Source: Nitrosarchaeum sp.
Lineage (GTDB): Archaea > Thermoproteota > Nitrososphaeria > Nitrososphaerales > Nitrosopumilaceae
Direction: 5' to 3'
DNA length: 64,000 nt
NCBI GenBank assembly: GCA_025699025.1
Contig: JAILWJ010000003.1
Span: 278,192 to 342,191 of the forward strand
Shown: positions 51,341 to 58,710 of the stretch, piece after piece
Layout: every line of letters starts with the position of its first letter
How positions within the stretch are numbered: position 1 is the first letter of the stretch
Notes under the pieces: generated by a model
What the model was told of the DNA's origin: nothing
Database searches by the model: none
The model's input: only the letters and a program-made list of their open reading frames with translations
Translations under genes and position numbers: made by a program

Positions 51341-52789
51341 GTGAAAGTATTATTTGCAATTGTTTTATTCTTCATAATTCCACAAGCATTTGCTCAGGAG
51401 TTTCCAGAGTATGGAGTTTCAGTGGAGACAGTAGCAGACAACCTATCTGTTCCATGGAGTATTGATTTTGCAGAGGACGGAAGAATGTTTTTTACTGAAA
51501 GGACTGGAAATGTCCGAGTAATCCAAGACGGGAAATTGCTTTCTCCAATTCTGACATTGGATGTAGCAGGAGGAGAAGGCGGATTGCTGGGCATAAAACT
51601 AGATCCGGATTTCGAGCAAAATAACTACGTCTATCTGTACTATACATACAACGAGTTCTTTGAGACAAAAAACAAAGTTGTAAGATATGTAGAGAATGAC
51701 AATTCACTCAGAGAAGACATGATTCTGCTTGAGCCGTTTGCAGGAGCATCTTACCATGATGGCGGGAGACTTGGATTTGGGCCTGACGGAAAATTGTACA
51801 TCACAACAGGGGATGCAGGGATGCCTGAAATGTCACAGGATCGGAATACGGTTGTTGGAAAGATTCTCAGAATAAACCCAGATGGAACAATTCCAGATGA
51901 CAACCCATATGCAAATGCGGTGTACTCTTTGGGGCACAGAAATCCGCAGGGCATAACATGGGATAAAGATGGAAGGATGTTTGCAACAGAACACGGGCCT
52001 TCAGGATGGAGAGGTTTTGCACATGATGAGATCAACCAGATAATTCCTGGCAAAAACTATGGATGGCCGGAGATCATTGGCGATGAAACAAAAGACGGAA
52101 TGACAAATCCAGTGTTGCATTCAGGGGATGACACATGGGCTCCATCAGGGGCCTCATTTTACTATGGAACAGAGATTCCACAATGGACCGGGAATCTCTT
52201 TGTTGCTACCCTTCGAGGAGAGCACCTTCACATGATATCTTTTGATCAAGACAGGATCAAGTCCCATGAAAAATTGTTTTTTGGAGACTTTGGAAGGCTA
52301 CGAGATGTTGTAGAGGGGCCTGACGGATATCTTTACCTGCTGACAAGCAACAGAGACGGACGGGGCAATCCGACATCAAATGACGACAGGATCCTAAGAA
52401 TCATGCCAATGACTGTTATTTCCAGCTTTGAGCAATGTATGGATGCAGGAAACCCGGTAATGGAGTCGTATCCACGACAATGCAGGACGCATGATGGCAA
52501 ACACTTTGTCGAGGCAGTAACAAAGATTCCCAGATGGGTAAAAGATACCGCAAAGTGGTGGTCACTTGGGCAGATTTCAGACAAGGACTTTACATTGGGG
52601 CTGGAATTCCTAATAATGAAAAACATCATAGTTATTCCAGAAGATACGACACAAGAAGAGAGTTCTGAGAGCCACATTCCTTCATGGCTTAGAGAAAATG
52701 CAAGATGGTGGAGTCAGGGGATACTACCAGATGAAGAGTTTTTGCAAGGCGTACAATGGATGATAGACAACAAATTTATCAAAATCTAG
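51341..52789 (+). CDS. Secreted PQQ-dependent-type sugar dehydrogenase with C-terminal repeats
   Basis: 482 aa. A signal peptide (VLFAIVLFFIIPQAFAQ) is followed by a six-blade glucose/sorbosone dehydrogenase domain to about residue 355: LSVPWSIDFAEDGRMFFTER, SYHDGGRLGFGPDGKLYITTGDAG with the catalytic His, LGHRNPQGI, YGWPEI. After a linker come two copies of a WWS repeat (IPRWVKDTAKWWSLG and IPSWLRENARWWSQG), a module common at the ends of thaumarchaeal exported proteins. The enzyme would oxidise sugars outside the cell; whether PQQ is available is unknown. Start GTG. Confidence 0.87.
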   Translation: MKVLFAIVLFFIIPQAFAQEFPEYGVSVETVADNLSVPWSIDFAEDGRMFFTERTGNVRVIQDGKLLSPILTLDVAGGEGGLLGIKLDPDFEQNNYVYLYYTYNEFFETKNKVVRYVENDNSLREDMILLEPFAGASYHDGGRLGFGPDGKLYITTGDAGMPEMSQDRNTVVGKILRINPDGTIPDDNPYANAVYSLGHRNPQGITWDKDGRMFATEHGPSGWRGFAHDEINQIIPGKNYGWPEIIGDETKDGMTNPVLHSGDDTWAPSGASFYYGTEIPQWTGNLFVATLRGEHLHMISFDQDRIKSHEKLFFGDFGRLRDVVEGPDGYLYLLTSNRDGRGNPTSNDDRILRIMPMTVISSFEQCMDAGNPVMESYPRQCRTHDGKHFVEAVTKIPRWVKDTAKWWSLGQISDKDFTLGLEFLIMKNIIVIPEDTTQEESSESHIPSWLRENARWWSQGILPDEEFLQGVQWMIDNKFIKI

Positions 52790-52791
52790 AT

Positions 52792-52872
52792 CTATTCTGC
52801 GGATAGAGATTTCTTGGCTGTTGGCGGAATTGGAACATAAACAAATTCCCTCTTCTTTCGTAATCGCAACAT
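52792..52872 (-). CDS. Tiny basic ORF, 26 aa, uncertain
   Basis: MLRLRKKREFVYVPIPPTAK then KSLSAE. It lies in the short gap between two convergent genes and has codon use like neighbours, but no clear ribosome site. Might be a real micro-protein. Confidence 0.25.
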   Translation of the reverse strand: MLRLRKKREFVYVPIPPTAKKSLSAE

Positions 52873-52924
52873 GACATCATTGTAGAAATTTTGGATATAA
52901 AGATCAAGTAGAAATTATCTATTA

Positions 52925-53599
52925 TCAGTGAGAAAGTTTTTTCTTTCTGCCAGAGATGATCACTTCAATTGCCAACCCCGCAACAACTACACAAAGTACT
53001 GCCACCACAGACCACAACATGTCAAAAGAGGGCTCACCTGTCGGCATTGGTGCCTGTGCTGGCTGTGACATGAGTTCTTCAGGCATTGCGCTTTTCATTG
53101 CAACACTGTCCTCATCCATAATTGGCCCAGTTGCGGAGATTGACTCATCTGGAACATAATTCCTTGTCTGGAGCAGTTGCGATGAAAACCATGCTGCAAT
53201 GGATACCCCGCCAAGGGTGGCAAGGCGGTGAATTCTATTAAATGAGTTTAGCAGAGACTTGCTCTTTTTTGCAGGCTGCTGCATTTCAGATGGCAGTATA
53301 ACTATCGCGACTTTATCAATGGTGTAAAATTTCACATCATGTGACTTTGTGTTTTTGCCAACATTTGTAATCTTTACTACCCCAGTACTTTGCATCTTTT
53401 TTAGATGATGAATCACTAAAGGCAAAGACATCCCGGTTTTTTGTGCAATCTGGTTTGCAGAAAGCGAATTGTTAAAGAGCAGCTTGAGAATTTGCCTGCT
53501 AGAGTCAGACGAAAGTATCTCGCCAATCTCCTTTAGTTTCTCATCTTCGGTTGACAGAATATCAATTTTATCTGAAACAATTGGATCATCTGAATCCAT
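52925..53599 (-). CDS. Membrane-bound winged-HTH regulator (ArsR-like)
   Basis: 224 aa. Residues 20-110: winged helix with SSDSSRQILKLLFNNSLSANQIAQKTGMS and a recognition helix PLVIHHLKKMQSTGVVKI. After a basic linker there is a hydrophobic stretch (LATLGGVSIAAWFSSQLL), a Pro/Ala-rich loop, and a strong membrane helix (MLWSVVAVLCVVVAGLAIEVII) with a basic end. A membrane-tethered transcription factor type that is common in AOA. It is divergent from the SIMPL gene, a likely target. Confidence 0.82.
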   Translation of the reverse strand: MDSDDPIVSDKIDILSTEDEKLKEIGEILSSDSSRQILKLLFNNSLSANQIAQKTGMSLPLVIHHLKKMQSTGVVKITNVGKNTKSHDVKFYTIDKVAIVILPSEMQQPAKKSKSLLNSFNRIHRLATLGGVSIAAWFSSQLLQTRNYVPDESISATGPIMDEDSVAMKSAMPEELMSQPAQAPMPTGEPSFDMLWSVVAVLCVVVAGLAIEVIISGRKKKLSH

Positions 53600-53692
53600 G
53601 ACAGCTTGAATGCAAGAAATTCTATTATTAAGACTTCTGGTTAAATTCCCATTTAATCAATCCTTATCTTCAAAAGCAATCTTAACCATATT

Positions 53693-54469
53693 ATGAAAAA
53701 TGCAAAACTAGCCATAGTTGCAATGATTGCAGTTTTGGTGGTGTCAGTCTCACTAGGCGCTGCATACAATGAGGCAGACGCCCAAGAGACAACACAGTTT
53801 CCATCAAGGGAAAAGACCATTTCTGTGACAGGAGTTGCAACGGCATCAGTAGAGCCTGATCTTCTAACCGTAAGTTTCGGAACAGAAACCCAAGAAAAGA
53901 CAGCTCAGCTTGCTCTGGCATCCAATTCTGAGATGATGAATAAGGTGATCACTGCTTTGAAGAATGCAGGAATTTCAGAAGACGAGATAAGCACATCGTC
54001 ACTTAACATCTATCAAGTCTATGAGAGCTATCCTGACGAGTTCAAGGTATATCGTTCCGAGCTTGTAGGATACAAGGTATCAAACATCATATCAGTTGAG
54101 ACCAAAAAGCTAGGCTCGGCTGCAGCCATCATCGATGGTGCAGTTTCAGCAGGCGTCAACAGAGTGGATTCAGTGTACTTTTCACTATCCCCTGAAAGGC
54201 ACTCGACACTCAAAGACCAAATGATAGAAGATGCAGTGATTAATGCAAAACAGAAAGCAGAAAACGCACTGGCTCCACTTGATCACCAAGTTATTGGAGT
54301 AAAGAGCGTATCACTTTCAGAGTTTGCAGTGCCATATCCAATGCCAATGTATGCCGGATATGACATGGCAGAATCTTCTGTCAGGATGTCAGCACCAACA
54401 CCAGTGTTCTCCTCTGATCAAGACATTACAACATCAGCAAATGTTGTATTTCTGATCGGTGGGAATTAA
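53693..54469 (+). CDS. Secreted SIMPL-domain (DUF541) protein
   Basis: 258 aa. A signal peptide (LAIVAMIAVLVVSVSLGAA) is followed by the SIMPL/DUF541 domain: ISVTGVATASVEPDLLTVSFG, GISEDEISTSSLNIYQVYE, GYKVSNIISVET and AKQKAENALAPL. The family (BP26/OMP28-like) forms oligomeric envelope rings in bacteria; the role in archaea is unknown. A TATA-like sequence and short gap to the divergent HTH gene suggest joint regulation. Confidence 0.85.
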   Translation: MKNAKLAIVAMIAVLVVSVSLGAAYNEADAQETTQFPSREKTISVTGVATASVEPDLLTVSFGTETQEKTAQLALASNSEMMNKVITALKNAGISEDEISTSSLNIYQVYESYPDEFKVYRSELVGYKVSNIISVETKKLGSAAAIIDGAVSAGVNRVDSVYFSLSPERHSTLKDQMIEDAVINAKQKAENALAPLDHQVIGVKSVSLSEFAVPYPMPMYAGYDMAESSVRMSAPTPVFSSDQDITTSANVVFLIGGN

Positions 54470-54528
54470 CACCTTTTTCTTTTTTAATAATAATGATCTC
54501 CTTTTTATCTGAGATCGACGTATATACA

Positions 54529-54635
54529 GTGAAAGCTGACACAATCTCCTATTGTCTGAAATTTGGCGATTGTTTACCGGTCTGAGCATACATGCAGGGC
54601 TGCGTAAAGGTTGGTCCGCGATAGTCAGCTTTCAT
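54529..54635 (+). ncRNA. Candidate structured RNA with an 11-bp closing stem
   Basis: tgaaagctgac (54530-54540) pairs perfectly with gtcagctttca (54624-54634), plus a G-T pair outside. Inside are a hairpin acaat/attgt (54541-54555) and GC-rich segments. The interval is GC-richer than its surroundings, lies in a gap of 314 bases without ORF, and has a TATA-like tttttaataa about 40 bases upstream. The strand is not settled by the sequence. I cannot match it to RNase P, SRP, 5S or a known riboswitch. Confidence 0.4.
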
Positions 54636-54710
54636 AACGATTAGTTCTTGGTGAATTATTGAATCAAACTAGATGATCCATAACACATAGAATCAGCTTG
54701 TGTTAGATTT

Positions 54711-54732
54711 TGTTTGTTCAAATGAACAAACA
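54711..54732. repeat. Inverted repeat 10-2-10 near the end of the zinc-ribbon operon
   Basis: tgtttgttca-aa-tgaacaaaca, perfect arms, followed by tttt on the plus strand. It lies 50 bases past the end of the zinc-ribbon operon. A terminator or an operator; no gene starts nearby on the plus strand. Confidence 0.5.
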
Positions 54733-54783
54733 TTTTGCCACTACAAGCATATCGTTCAACATATGATAGTAAAAATTAGAGTT

Positions 54784-54957
54784 CTAGGAGCGGGATTTTG
54801 TTCTAAGAACAGCACTGCAGCAGGGACACCTAACAGAATCCACATCCATAAACAATCCACAAAAAGTACATCTTTTTTGTCCTAGCGAGTATCTCAGACC
54901 ATTTCTGACGGATTTGCCCTCAAATTTGTAGCATTGACCCCTGCAACTTCGTGCCAT
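54784..54957 (-). CDS. 57-aa zinc-ribbon protein (third of the tandem trio)
   Basis: MARSCRGQCYKFEGKSVRNG is followed by KRCTFCGLFMDVDSVRCPCC and AVLRTKSRS. Two CxxC pairs form a zinc ribbon and the N-terminal CxxxC may add a site. The frame is open to 54999, but the ATG at 54957 overlaps the stop of the upstream small gene (taatg), which fixes the start. It is similar to that upstream protein, so the pair arose by duplication. Confidence 0.8.
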   Translation of the reverse strand: MARSCRGQCYKFEGKSVRNGLRYSLGQKRCTFCGLFMDVDSVRCPCCSAVLRTKSRS

Positions 54958-55130
54958 TAGACTCTCCCCCTTGATAGCGAGTTGTGGCAGCAGGGACATC
55001 GCTGGTATCTAGATATGAGATACTCGTCACATACTGAACACCATTTTTTGTAAATTGATGTGGTTGACTTTCTAAACGATGCATTTGCATGATAATATCT
55101 GCATATGCTTGAACAAAGATTTGTACTCAT
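54957..55130 (-). CDS. 57-aa zinc-ribbon protein (second of the tandem trio)
   Basis: MSTNLCSSICRYYHANASFR, then KKWCSVCDEYLISRYQRCPCC and HNSLSRGRV. The KxCxxC...RCPCC pattern is shared with the downstream gene. Stop and next start overlap as taatg. It begins 14 bases after the first gene of the trio. Confidence 0.72.
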   Translation of the reverse strand: MSTNLCSSICRYYHANASFRKSTTSIYKKWCSVCDEYLISRYQRCPCCHNSLSRGRV

Positions 55131-55144
55131 TTTCATTTCCTGAC

Positions 55145-55312
55145 TTAGCAGGCACAGACCTCCTCTCGATCAAACTTGGTGTCGCAATCCTTGCAGTATA
55201 TGCCATAGTTGTCAATTTTTACACCAATGTTGCCACATGTGACGCAGATCCTAACTGCATTGTTTACAATCTTTTTTCTCTGCCGATAATCTGACTTTAT
55301 AATGCTGCTCAT
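55145..55312 (-). CDS. 55-aa zinc-ribbon protein (first of the tandem trio)
   Basis: MSSIIKSDYRQRKKIVNNAV, RICVTCGNIGVKIDN, YGIYCKDCDTKF and DREEVCAC. CxxC...CxxC spacing of a zinc ribbon plus two Cys at the end. The ATG is only six bases from the perfect Fur-type palindrome, so the trio is very likely controlled by the divergent Fur-family gene. Confidence 0.75.
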   Translation of the reverse strand: MSSIIKSDYRQRKKIVNNAVRICVTCGNIGVKIDNYGIYCKDCDTKFDREEVCAC

Positions 55313-55317
55313 GTCAC

Positions 55318-55340
55318 TTAATAGGAATTATTCCTATTAA
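55318..55340. promoter_or_regulatory. 23-bp perfect palindrome, probable Fur-family operator
   Basis: Arms ttaataggaat and attcctattaa around one base. It lies in the 102-base gap between the Fur-family gene and the zinc-ribbon trio. A second half-site, attcctattaa at 55364-55374, with an imperfect left arm, lies closer to the fur start. AT-rich palindromes of about this size are typical for Fur/PerR/Zur proteins. Confidence 0.75.
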
Positions 55341-55414
55341 AGTGTTTTTATTTATTGATAATGATTCCTATTAATAATAAATATTAAATAGAGAAAAACA
55401 GTAGAAATAACATA

Positions 55415-55837
55415 ATGCAGTTAGAACAAATTGTGACGTCATTAAGAGATGAGGGGCATAGAATTACCCCACAAAGAATTGCAATAATGGATTATTTGCT
55501 TCATACTGAAGACCATCCAAGTGCAGATCAGGTTCATTCTGTAGTAAAGAAGAGATACCCAATGACAAGTCTCTCTACGGTGTACAAGACACTTGACCTT
55601 CTTAGGGAGAAAAAGCTTGTAAATGAAATAGAAGTGGAGGGAGAAGCAAGGTTTGACGCTCATGTGGATGATCACATTAATCTGGTGTGTCTTAACTGTG
55701 GAAAGATTGAGGATGTTGATGAAAAGGCATTAAAGAACATCCAGGCAAAAATTGCAAAGAAATCAGATTATCTCATCATAAAGGGGAGCTTTGAGATGCA
55801 CGGTTACTGCAGCAAGTGCAAGGCAAGATTCCAATAG
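55415..55837 (+). CDS. Fur-family metalloregulator (PerR/Zur-like)
   Basis: 140 aa. N-terminal winged helix (GHRITPQRIAIMDYLL, HPSADQVHSVVKKRYP, STVYKTLDLLREKKLV), then the metal-binding dimer domain: FDAHVDDHINLVCLNCGKIED with the sensing His/Asp and the first CxxC, and C-terminal GYCSKCKARFQ with the second CxxC for structural zinc. Which metal or peroxide it senses is open. Autoregulation and control of the divergent zinc-ribbon trio through the palindromes is likely. Confidence 0.9.
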   Translation: MQLEQIVTSLRDEGHRITPQRIAIMDYLLHTEDHPSADQVHSVVKKRYPMTSLSTVYKTLDLLREKKLVNEIEVEGEARFDAHVDDHINLVCLNCGKIEDVDEKALKNIQAKIAKKSDYLIIKGSFEMHGYCSKCKARFQ

Positions 55838-55863
55838 GTTTCAGATTTAAGAAAATAGAAAAA

Positions 55864-55956
55864 TTATGTGCCAAAGCAAGTATGGCACATTATCTTTCCG
55901 TCCTGTATGATTATCTCAGTATTGCTAGAATAGCAATTGTGACATAGTCCGTTCAT
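55864..55956 (-). CDS. 30-aa zinc-knuckle peptide after hsp20
   Basis: MNGLCHNCYSSNTEIIIQDG then KIMCHTCFGT: CxxC and CxxC 18 residues apart. A strong Shine-Dalgarno gaggtgat lies 6 bases before this ATG; the ATG two codons earlier is too close to it. Third gene of the hsp20 run. Confidence 0.65.
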   Translation of the reverse strand: MNGLCHNCYSSNTEIIIQDGKIMCHTCFGT

Positions 55957-55966
55957 ACACATCACC

Positions 55967-56098
55967 TCATGGAAAATTTTTTCTCCCTATCTTCCATTTG
56001 TTTATGGCTTCTTCAGGAATTGACGAAATTCTTTTTAAATTCCGCAGAGAGGTTCTCAGAACAGACGTCGATTTGTCAAGGAATATAGAATCTTTCAT
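55967..56098 (-). CDS. 43-aa basic protein after hsp20
   Basis: MKDSIFLDKSTSVLRTSLRN, LKRISSIPEEAINKWKIGRK, NFP. Preceded by gaggtga, an optimal ribosome site, 5 bases before the ATG. It begins ten bases after the hsp20 stop, so co-transcribed. No family recognised. Confidence 0.62.
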   Translation of the reverse strand: MKDSIFLDKSTSVLRTSLRNLKRISSIPEEAINKWKIGRKNFP

Positions 56099-56107
56099 GA
56101 TTTCACC

Positions 56108-56602
56108 TCATTCCACGGACACAAGTTTTCCTTTGGGTTTTTCTTCTGTAAGAGACAGTGTCAGATCTAAAACCCCGTTTGTGTATTTTGCTTTTGCAGA
56201 GTTTTCATCAACTTTGTATTTGAGTGGGATCTTTGTGCCATATTTTCGATCTCCATGTTGTGCAGAGATTGAAACGGTATTATCTGCCACAGTAATCTGG
56301 ATGTCAGATTTTTCTATTCCTGGCATCTCAGATACCAATTTGAGCACCTTTGATTTTTCATCTACAGTTTCATCAACGTATGGTTCTCTAATACCCGAGT
56401 CAGATATTTTCCTTGCAGGCCTTACATTTCCCCATTCTTTGATCAGAGGCTTGCCATCAGAGTCAATTCTCATCTGATAGCCGTAATAGTATGGCCCAAA
56501 CGACTGAACATAGTCATCGGAATAATCGAAGATGTCGCCTGAATTAAAAAAGCGATTCGACAATCTTCGAAATGTATTTTCGAATTGGTCATCAAACCAC
56601 AT
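56108..56602 (-). CDS. Small heat-shock protein Hsp20
   Basis: 164 aa. The alpha-crystallin domain occupies about residues 65-164: VLKLVSEMPGIEKSDIQITV, NTVSISAQHG, and AKYTNGVLDLTLSLTE with the GVL motif. The N-terminal 60 residues are an aromatic/Asp-rich arm (WFDDQFENTFRRLSNRFF) that mediates oligomers. It holds unfolding proteins during heat or oxidative stress. First gene of a run with two tiny genes. Confidence 0.92.
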   Translation of the reverse strand: MWFDDQFENTFRRLSNRFFNSGDIFDYSDDYVQSFGPYYYGYQMRIDSDGKPLIKEWGNVRPARKISDSGIREPYVDETVDEKSKVLKLVSEMPGIEKSDIQITVADNTVSISAQHGDRKYGTKIPLKYKVDENSAKAKYTNGVLDLTLSLTEEKPKGKLVSVE

Positions 56603-56728
56603 TTGTCAATCACCAAATGTGTGTAATACACATTACATAATTTAAGTATTTTGCAGATATCATATATATTTGACTATATGTCATATGCATGACAAGATTA
56701 AAATACCAAATGTACAAGAATCATAAAA

Positions 56729-56941
56729 ATGATGCAGTTAGAACTCCAAACGGAGCAAAAGCAAGTAAGGCCTAGAGATGAAAGACAAATAACATATTTT
56801 TGCAGGCTCTGTCGCGGATATGGAATCAAGACAAGAAAGGCTCATCTTCAAAACTTTCACAATGCTTCAAGAGACACGGTAACCAAAAGAAGCAATAATG
56901 ATCTAGTAGACGTTATCTTTATCGAGTCAAAATCATACTAG
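56729..56941 (+). CDS. Small C2H2-type zinc-finger protein
   Basis: 70 aa. YFCRLCRGYGIKTRKAHLQN then FH gives a C2H2 finger (CxxC-x12-H-x4-H). The start has two Met in a row. The tail is polar. A DNA- or RNA-binding small protein is likely; no family recognised. Confidence 0.65.
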   Translation: MMQLELQTEQKQVRPRDERQITYFCRLCRGYGIKTRKAHLQNFHNASRDTVTKRSNNDLVDVIFIESKSY

Positions 56942-56998
56942 AGATCTTTTCATTTTATATGTTCCAAGTGATTTGAGTTTTTTTGAATCACATGTGTC

Positions 56999-57667
56999 CT
57001 AATTTAGAAAGATTTTGTGGATGCTTTCTTTGGTAATGTGCAGTTTGTAAAGATCATCATTCCTTAGAACAAAAATTCTATCATGCATCATAAAAAGTTC
57101 AATCATGTCTGTAATGTCGGATTTCATCAAGTCTTGTGCTTTGTATGGGCAAAACATCAATCCGGGAAGCCTTGCGCCATCATAAGATCGTTCAAGTTCC
57201 ATTGCCTGGGCAAAGGAGTTGTTTGCAATATCAGTAATAACAAAATCAATGCAGCACAACGGTTTTTTTGTTGATGCCTTTGCAAGATTTTGAATGACCT
57301 GTTGGCAGTATTTGAAACCACCTTGTCCATGCGGGTTGTATGGTTTTATTGTCCCATTAAACCAGTTTAGCTTGGACAATATCTTTTCTGTATGATGTTT
57401 TGGAGGTACTGCAAATGATTTGAACCAGTCAGTATTACTTGTCAACCTGTCAATAGATTTTAGGAAAATATCCATGGATTTTTCATCCGAATAAATCAGC
57501 AGATCATGCACGTGTGGAACGTGAATCTTCTTATCAAGCCACTGCTCTACGGCATCCTTGACAATGGAGTTTATAGATACCCCCATTTGTTCTGCTTTCT
57601 TTCCAAGATCAGAATGAATTGCGTCATCAAAACCACGAACTAGAATGTCTTTTGTCAATGATATCAT
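56999..57667 (-). CDS. Ribbon-helix-helix regulator with a C-terminal effector-like domain
   Basis: 222 aa from ATG 57667; an in-frame TTG/CTG start at 57679 is less likely because a TATA-like aatttatata (minus strand, 57681-57690) directly precedes it. The first 45 residues fit a ribbon-helix-helix domain: ISLTKDILVRGFDDAIHSDL, KKAEQMGVSINSIVKDAVEQ. The rest, about 170 residues, has no family I know (FCPYKAQDLMKSDITDMIEL, then DRIFVLRND). It faces the OsmC gene, with two identical 16-bp palindromes between them. Confidence 0.7.
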   Translation of the reverse strand: MISLTKDILVRGFDDAIHSDLGKKAEQMGVSINSIVKDAVEQWLDKKIHVPHVHDLLIYSDEKSMDIFLKSIDRLTSNTDWFKSFAVPPKHHTEKILSKLNWFNGTIKPYNPHGQGGFKYCQQVIQNLAKASTKKPLCCIDFVITDIANNSFAQAMELERSYDGARLPGLMFCPYKAQDLMKSDITDMIELFMMHDRIFVLRNDDLYKLHITKESIHKIFLN

Positions 57668-57691
57668 TGTATACAGCAATTATATAAATTG

Positions 57692-57707
57692 TGATATCAT
57701 GATATCA
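57692..57707. promoter_or_regulatory. 16-bp operator palindrome, copy 1
   Basis: tgatatcatgatatca, a palindrome built of two tgatatca units. It adjoins the upstream side of the TATA-like box of the ribbon-helix-helix gene, so it would overlap the BRE region. Confidence 0.72.
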
Positions 57708-57728
57708 ACAGAAGCAATATTAATATAA

Positions 57729-57744
57729 TGATATCATGATATCA
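57729..57744. promoter_or_regulatory. 16-bp operator palindrome, copy 2
   Basis: Identical to copy 1, 37 bases away. It lies between the TATA-like aatattaatata (about 57716-57727) and the ATG of the OsmC gene at 57750, a position that would block transcription. Confidence 0.75.
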
Positions 57745-57749
57745 TCTTT

Positions 57750-58316
57750 ATGCAAACACAAACTGAAACAAAAATTGTCAATGGTGTAAATGTCAACCAA
57801 CTTTTTCAAACGATTGACAGCATCAAAGAAAACAAGGATATTGCAAGGTTCAATTTTCGTGCTCATAATAAATGGGTCAACGGAACGGAAAATCACACTA
57901 TTGTAAGTGATTTCTACGGAGCATGCAAGACGAACAAACGAAGCAGGCCTCATACATTTGTCAAAGACGAGCCAGAGATACTATTAGGCAAAGACAAGGG
58001 GGCAAACCCAGTAGAGTACCTTTTGGCAGGACTTGCAGGATGCATTACAACCAGCCTGATTTGTCATGCATCTGCTAGGGGGGTAAATATAGAGTCAGTC
58101 GAATCAACACTGGAAGGGGACATTGATCTTCAGGGATTGCTTCAGATGGACAAAAGTGTAAATCCCGGATATCAGGCAATTAACATCTCTTTCAAGATCA
58201 AATCCGATGCGTCCGATGAAACATTGCAAGATCTAATTGAGCTTGCAAAAAATGCATCACCTGTTGCAAATACAGTATCAAGACCAACCCCAATAAACGT
58301 AAGATTGGAAAAATAG
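57750..58316 (+). CDS. OsmC-family protein
   Basis: 188 aa. OsmC/Ohr fold with GANPVEYLLAGLAGCITTSL carrying the first active Cys and NASPVANTVSRPTPINV at the end, where the second Cys of peroxidase-active Ohr/OsmC is Ser. It thus belongs to the single-Cys group, whose peroxidase activity is less certain. An N-terminal 35-residue extension precedes the domain. Controlled very likely by the divergent ribbon-helix-helix protein. Confidence 0.85.
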   Translation: MQTQTETKIVNGVNVNQLFQTIDSIKENKDIARFNFRAHNKWVNGTENHTIVSDFYGACKTNKRSRPHTFVKDEPEILLGKDKGANPVEYLLAGLAGCITTSLICHASARGVNIESVESTLEGDIDLQGLLQMDKSVNPGYQAINISFKIKSDASDETLQDLIELAKNASPVANTVSRPTPINVRLEK

Positions 58317-58356
58317 GGATTTTTTCCTTATTTTTGCAAAGTAATAATTCAGAGGG

Positions 58357-58647
58357 ATGCGATATAAGAGCATGATCACAGAGCAGGAAATAAAAGAAAT
58401 GTGTGACAAAATAGAAAACTCGCTGGAAAGATACGTGTTAGAACATAGAGGCCAGTTATTAGAGGATGGAAAAATCATCGACGGTGGAATGGAAGGTCAA
58501 ATAAAAAGACAGTATGAATCACGGTTGTCAAGCATGATGCTGGTAAAAGGAGAAAGTATGGAGTCGCTTTCAAAAAGCCAGCAAGAACATATCCAAAAGA
58601 GAATCAAAGACACGCTAGAGTTATCCAAGAACCAATACTATTCATAA
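58357..58647 (+). CDS. Small helical protein of unknown function
   Basis: 96 aa: MITEQEIKEMCDKIENSLER, VLEHRGQLLEDGKIIDGGME, then KGESMESLSKSQQEHIQKRI. Soluble and helical. Two Met are possible (58357 or 58372); cttattttt about 24 bases before 58357 favours the first. No family recognised. Confidence 0.62.
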   Translation: MRYKSMITEQEIKEMCDKIENSLERYVLEHRGQLLEDGKIIDGGMEGQIKRQYESRLSSMMLVKGESMESLSKSQQEHIQKRIKDTLELSKNQYYS

Positions 58648-58710
58648 ATCACGGTAATCATTTCTAAAAGACCAACTAAATTAATAGTCAGAAAAGAATC
58701 CAAATCATAA

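Noticed and set aside
55079-55294. 71-aa plus-strand ORF before fur
   Set aside because: Antisense of two zinc-ribbon genes with clear CxxC spacing and coupled starts.
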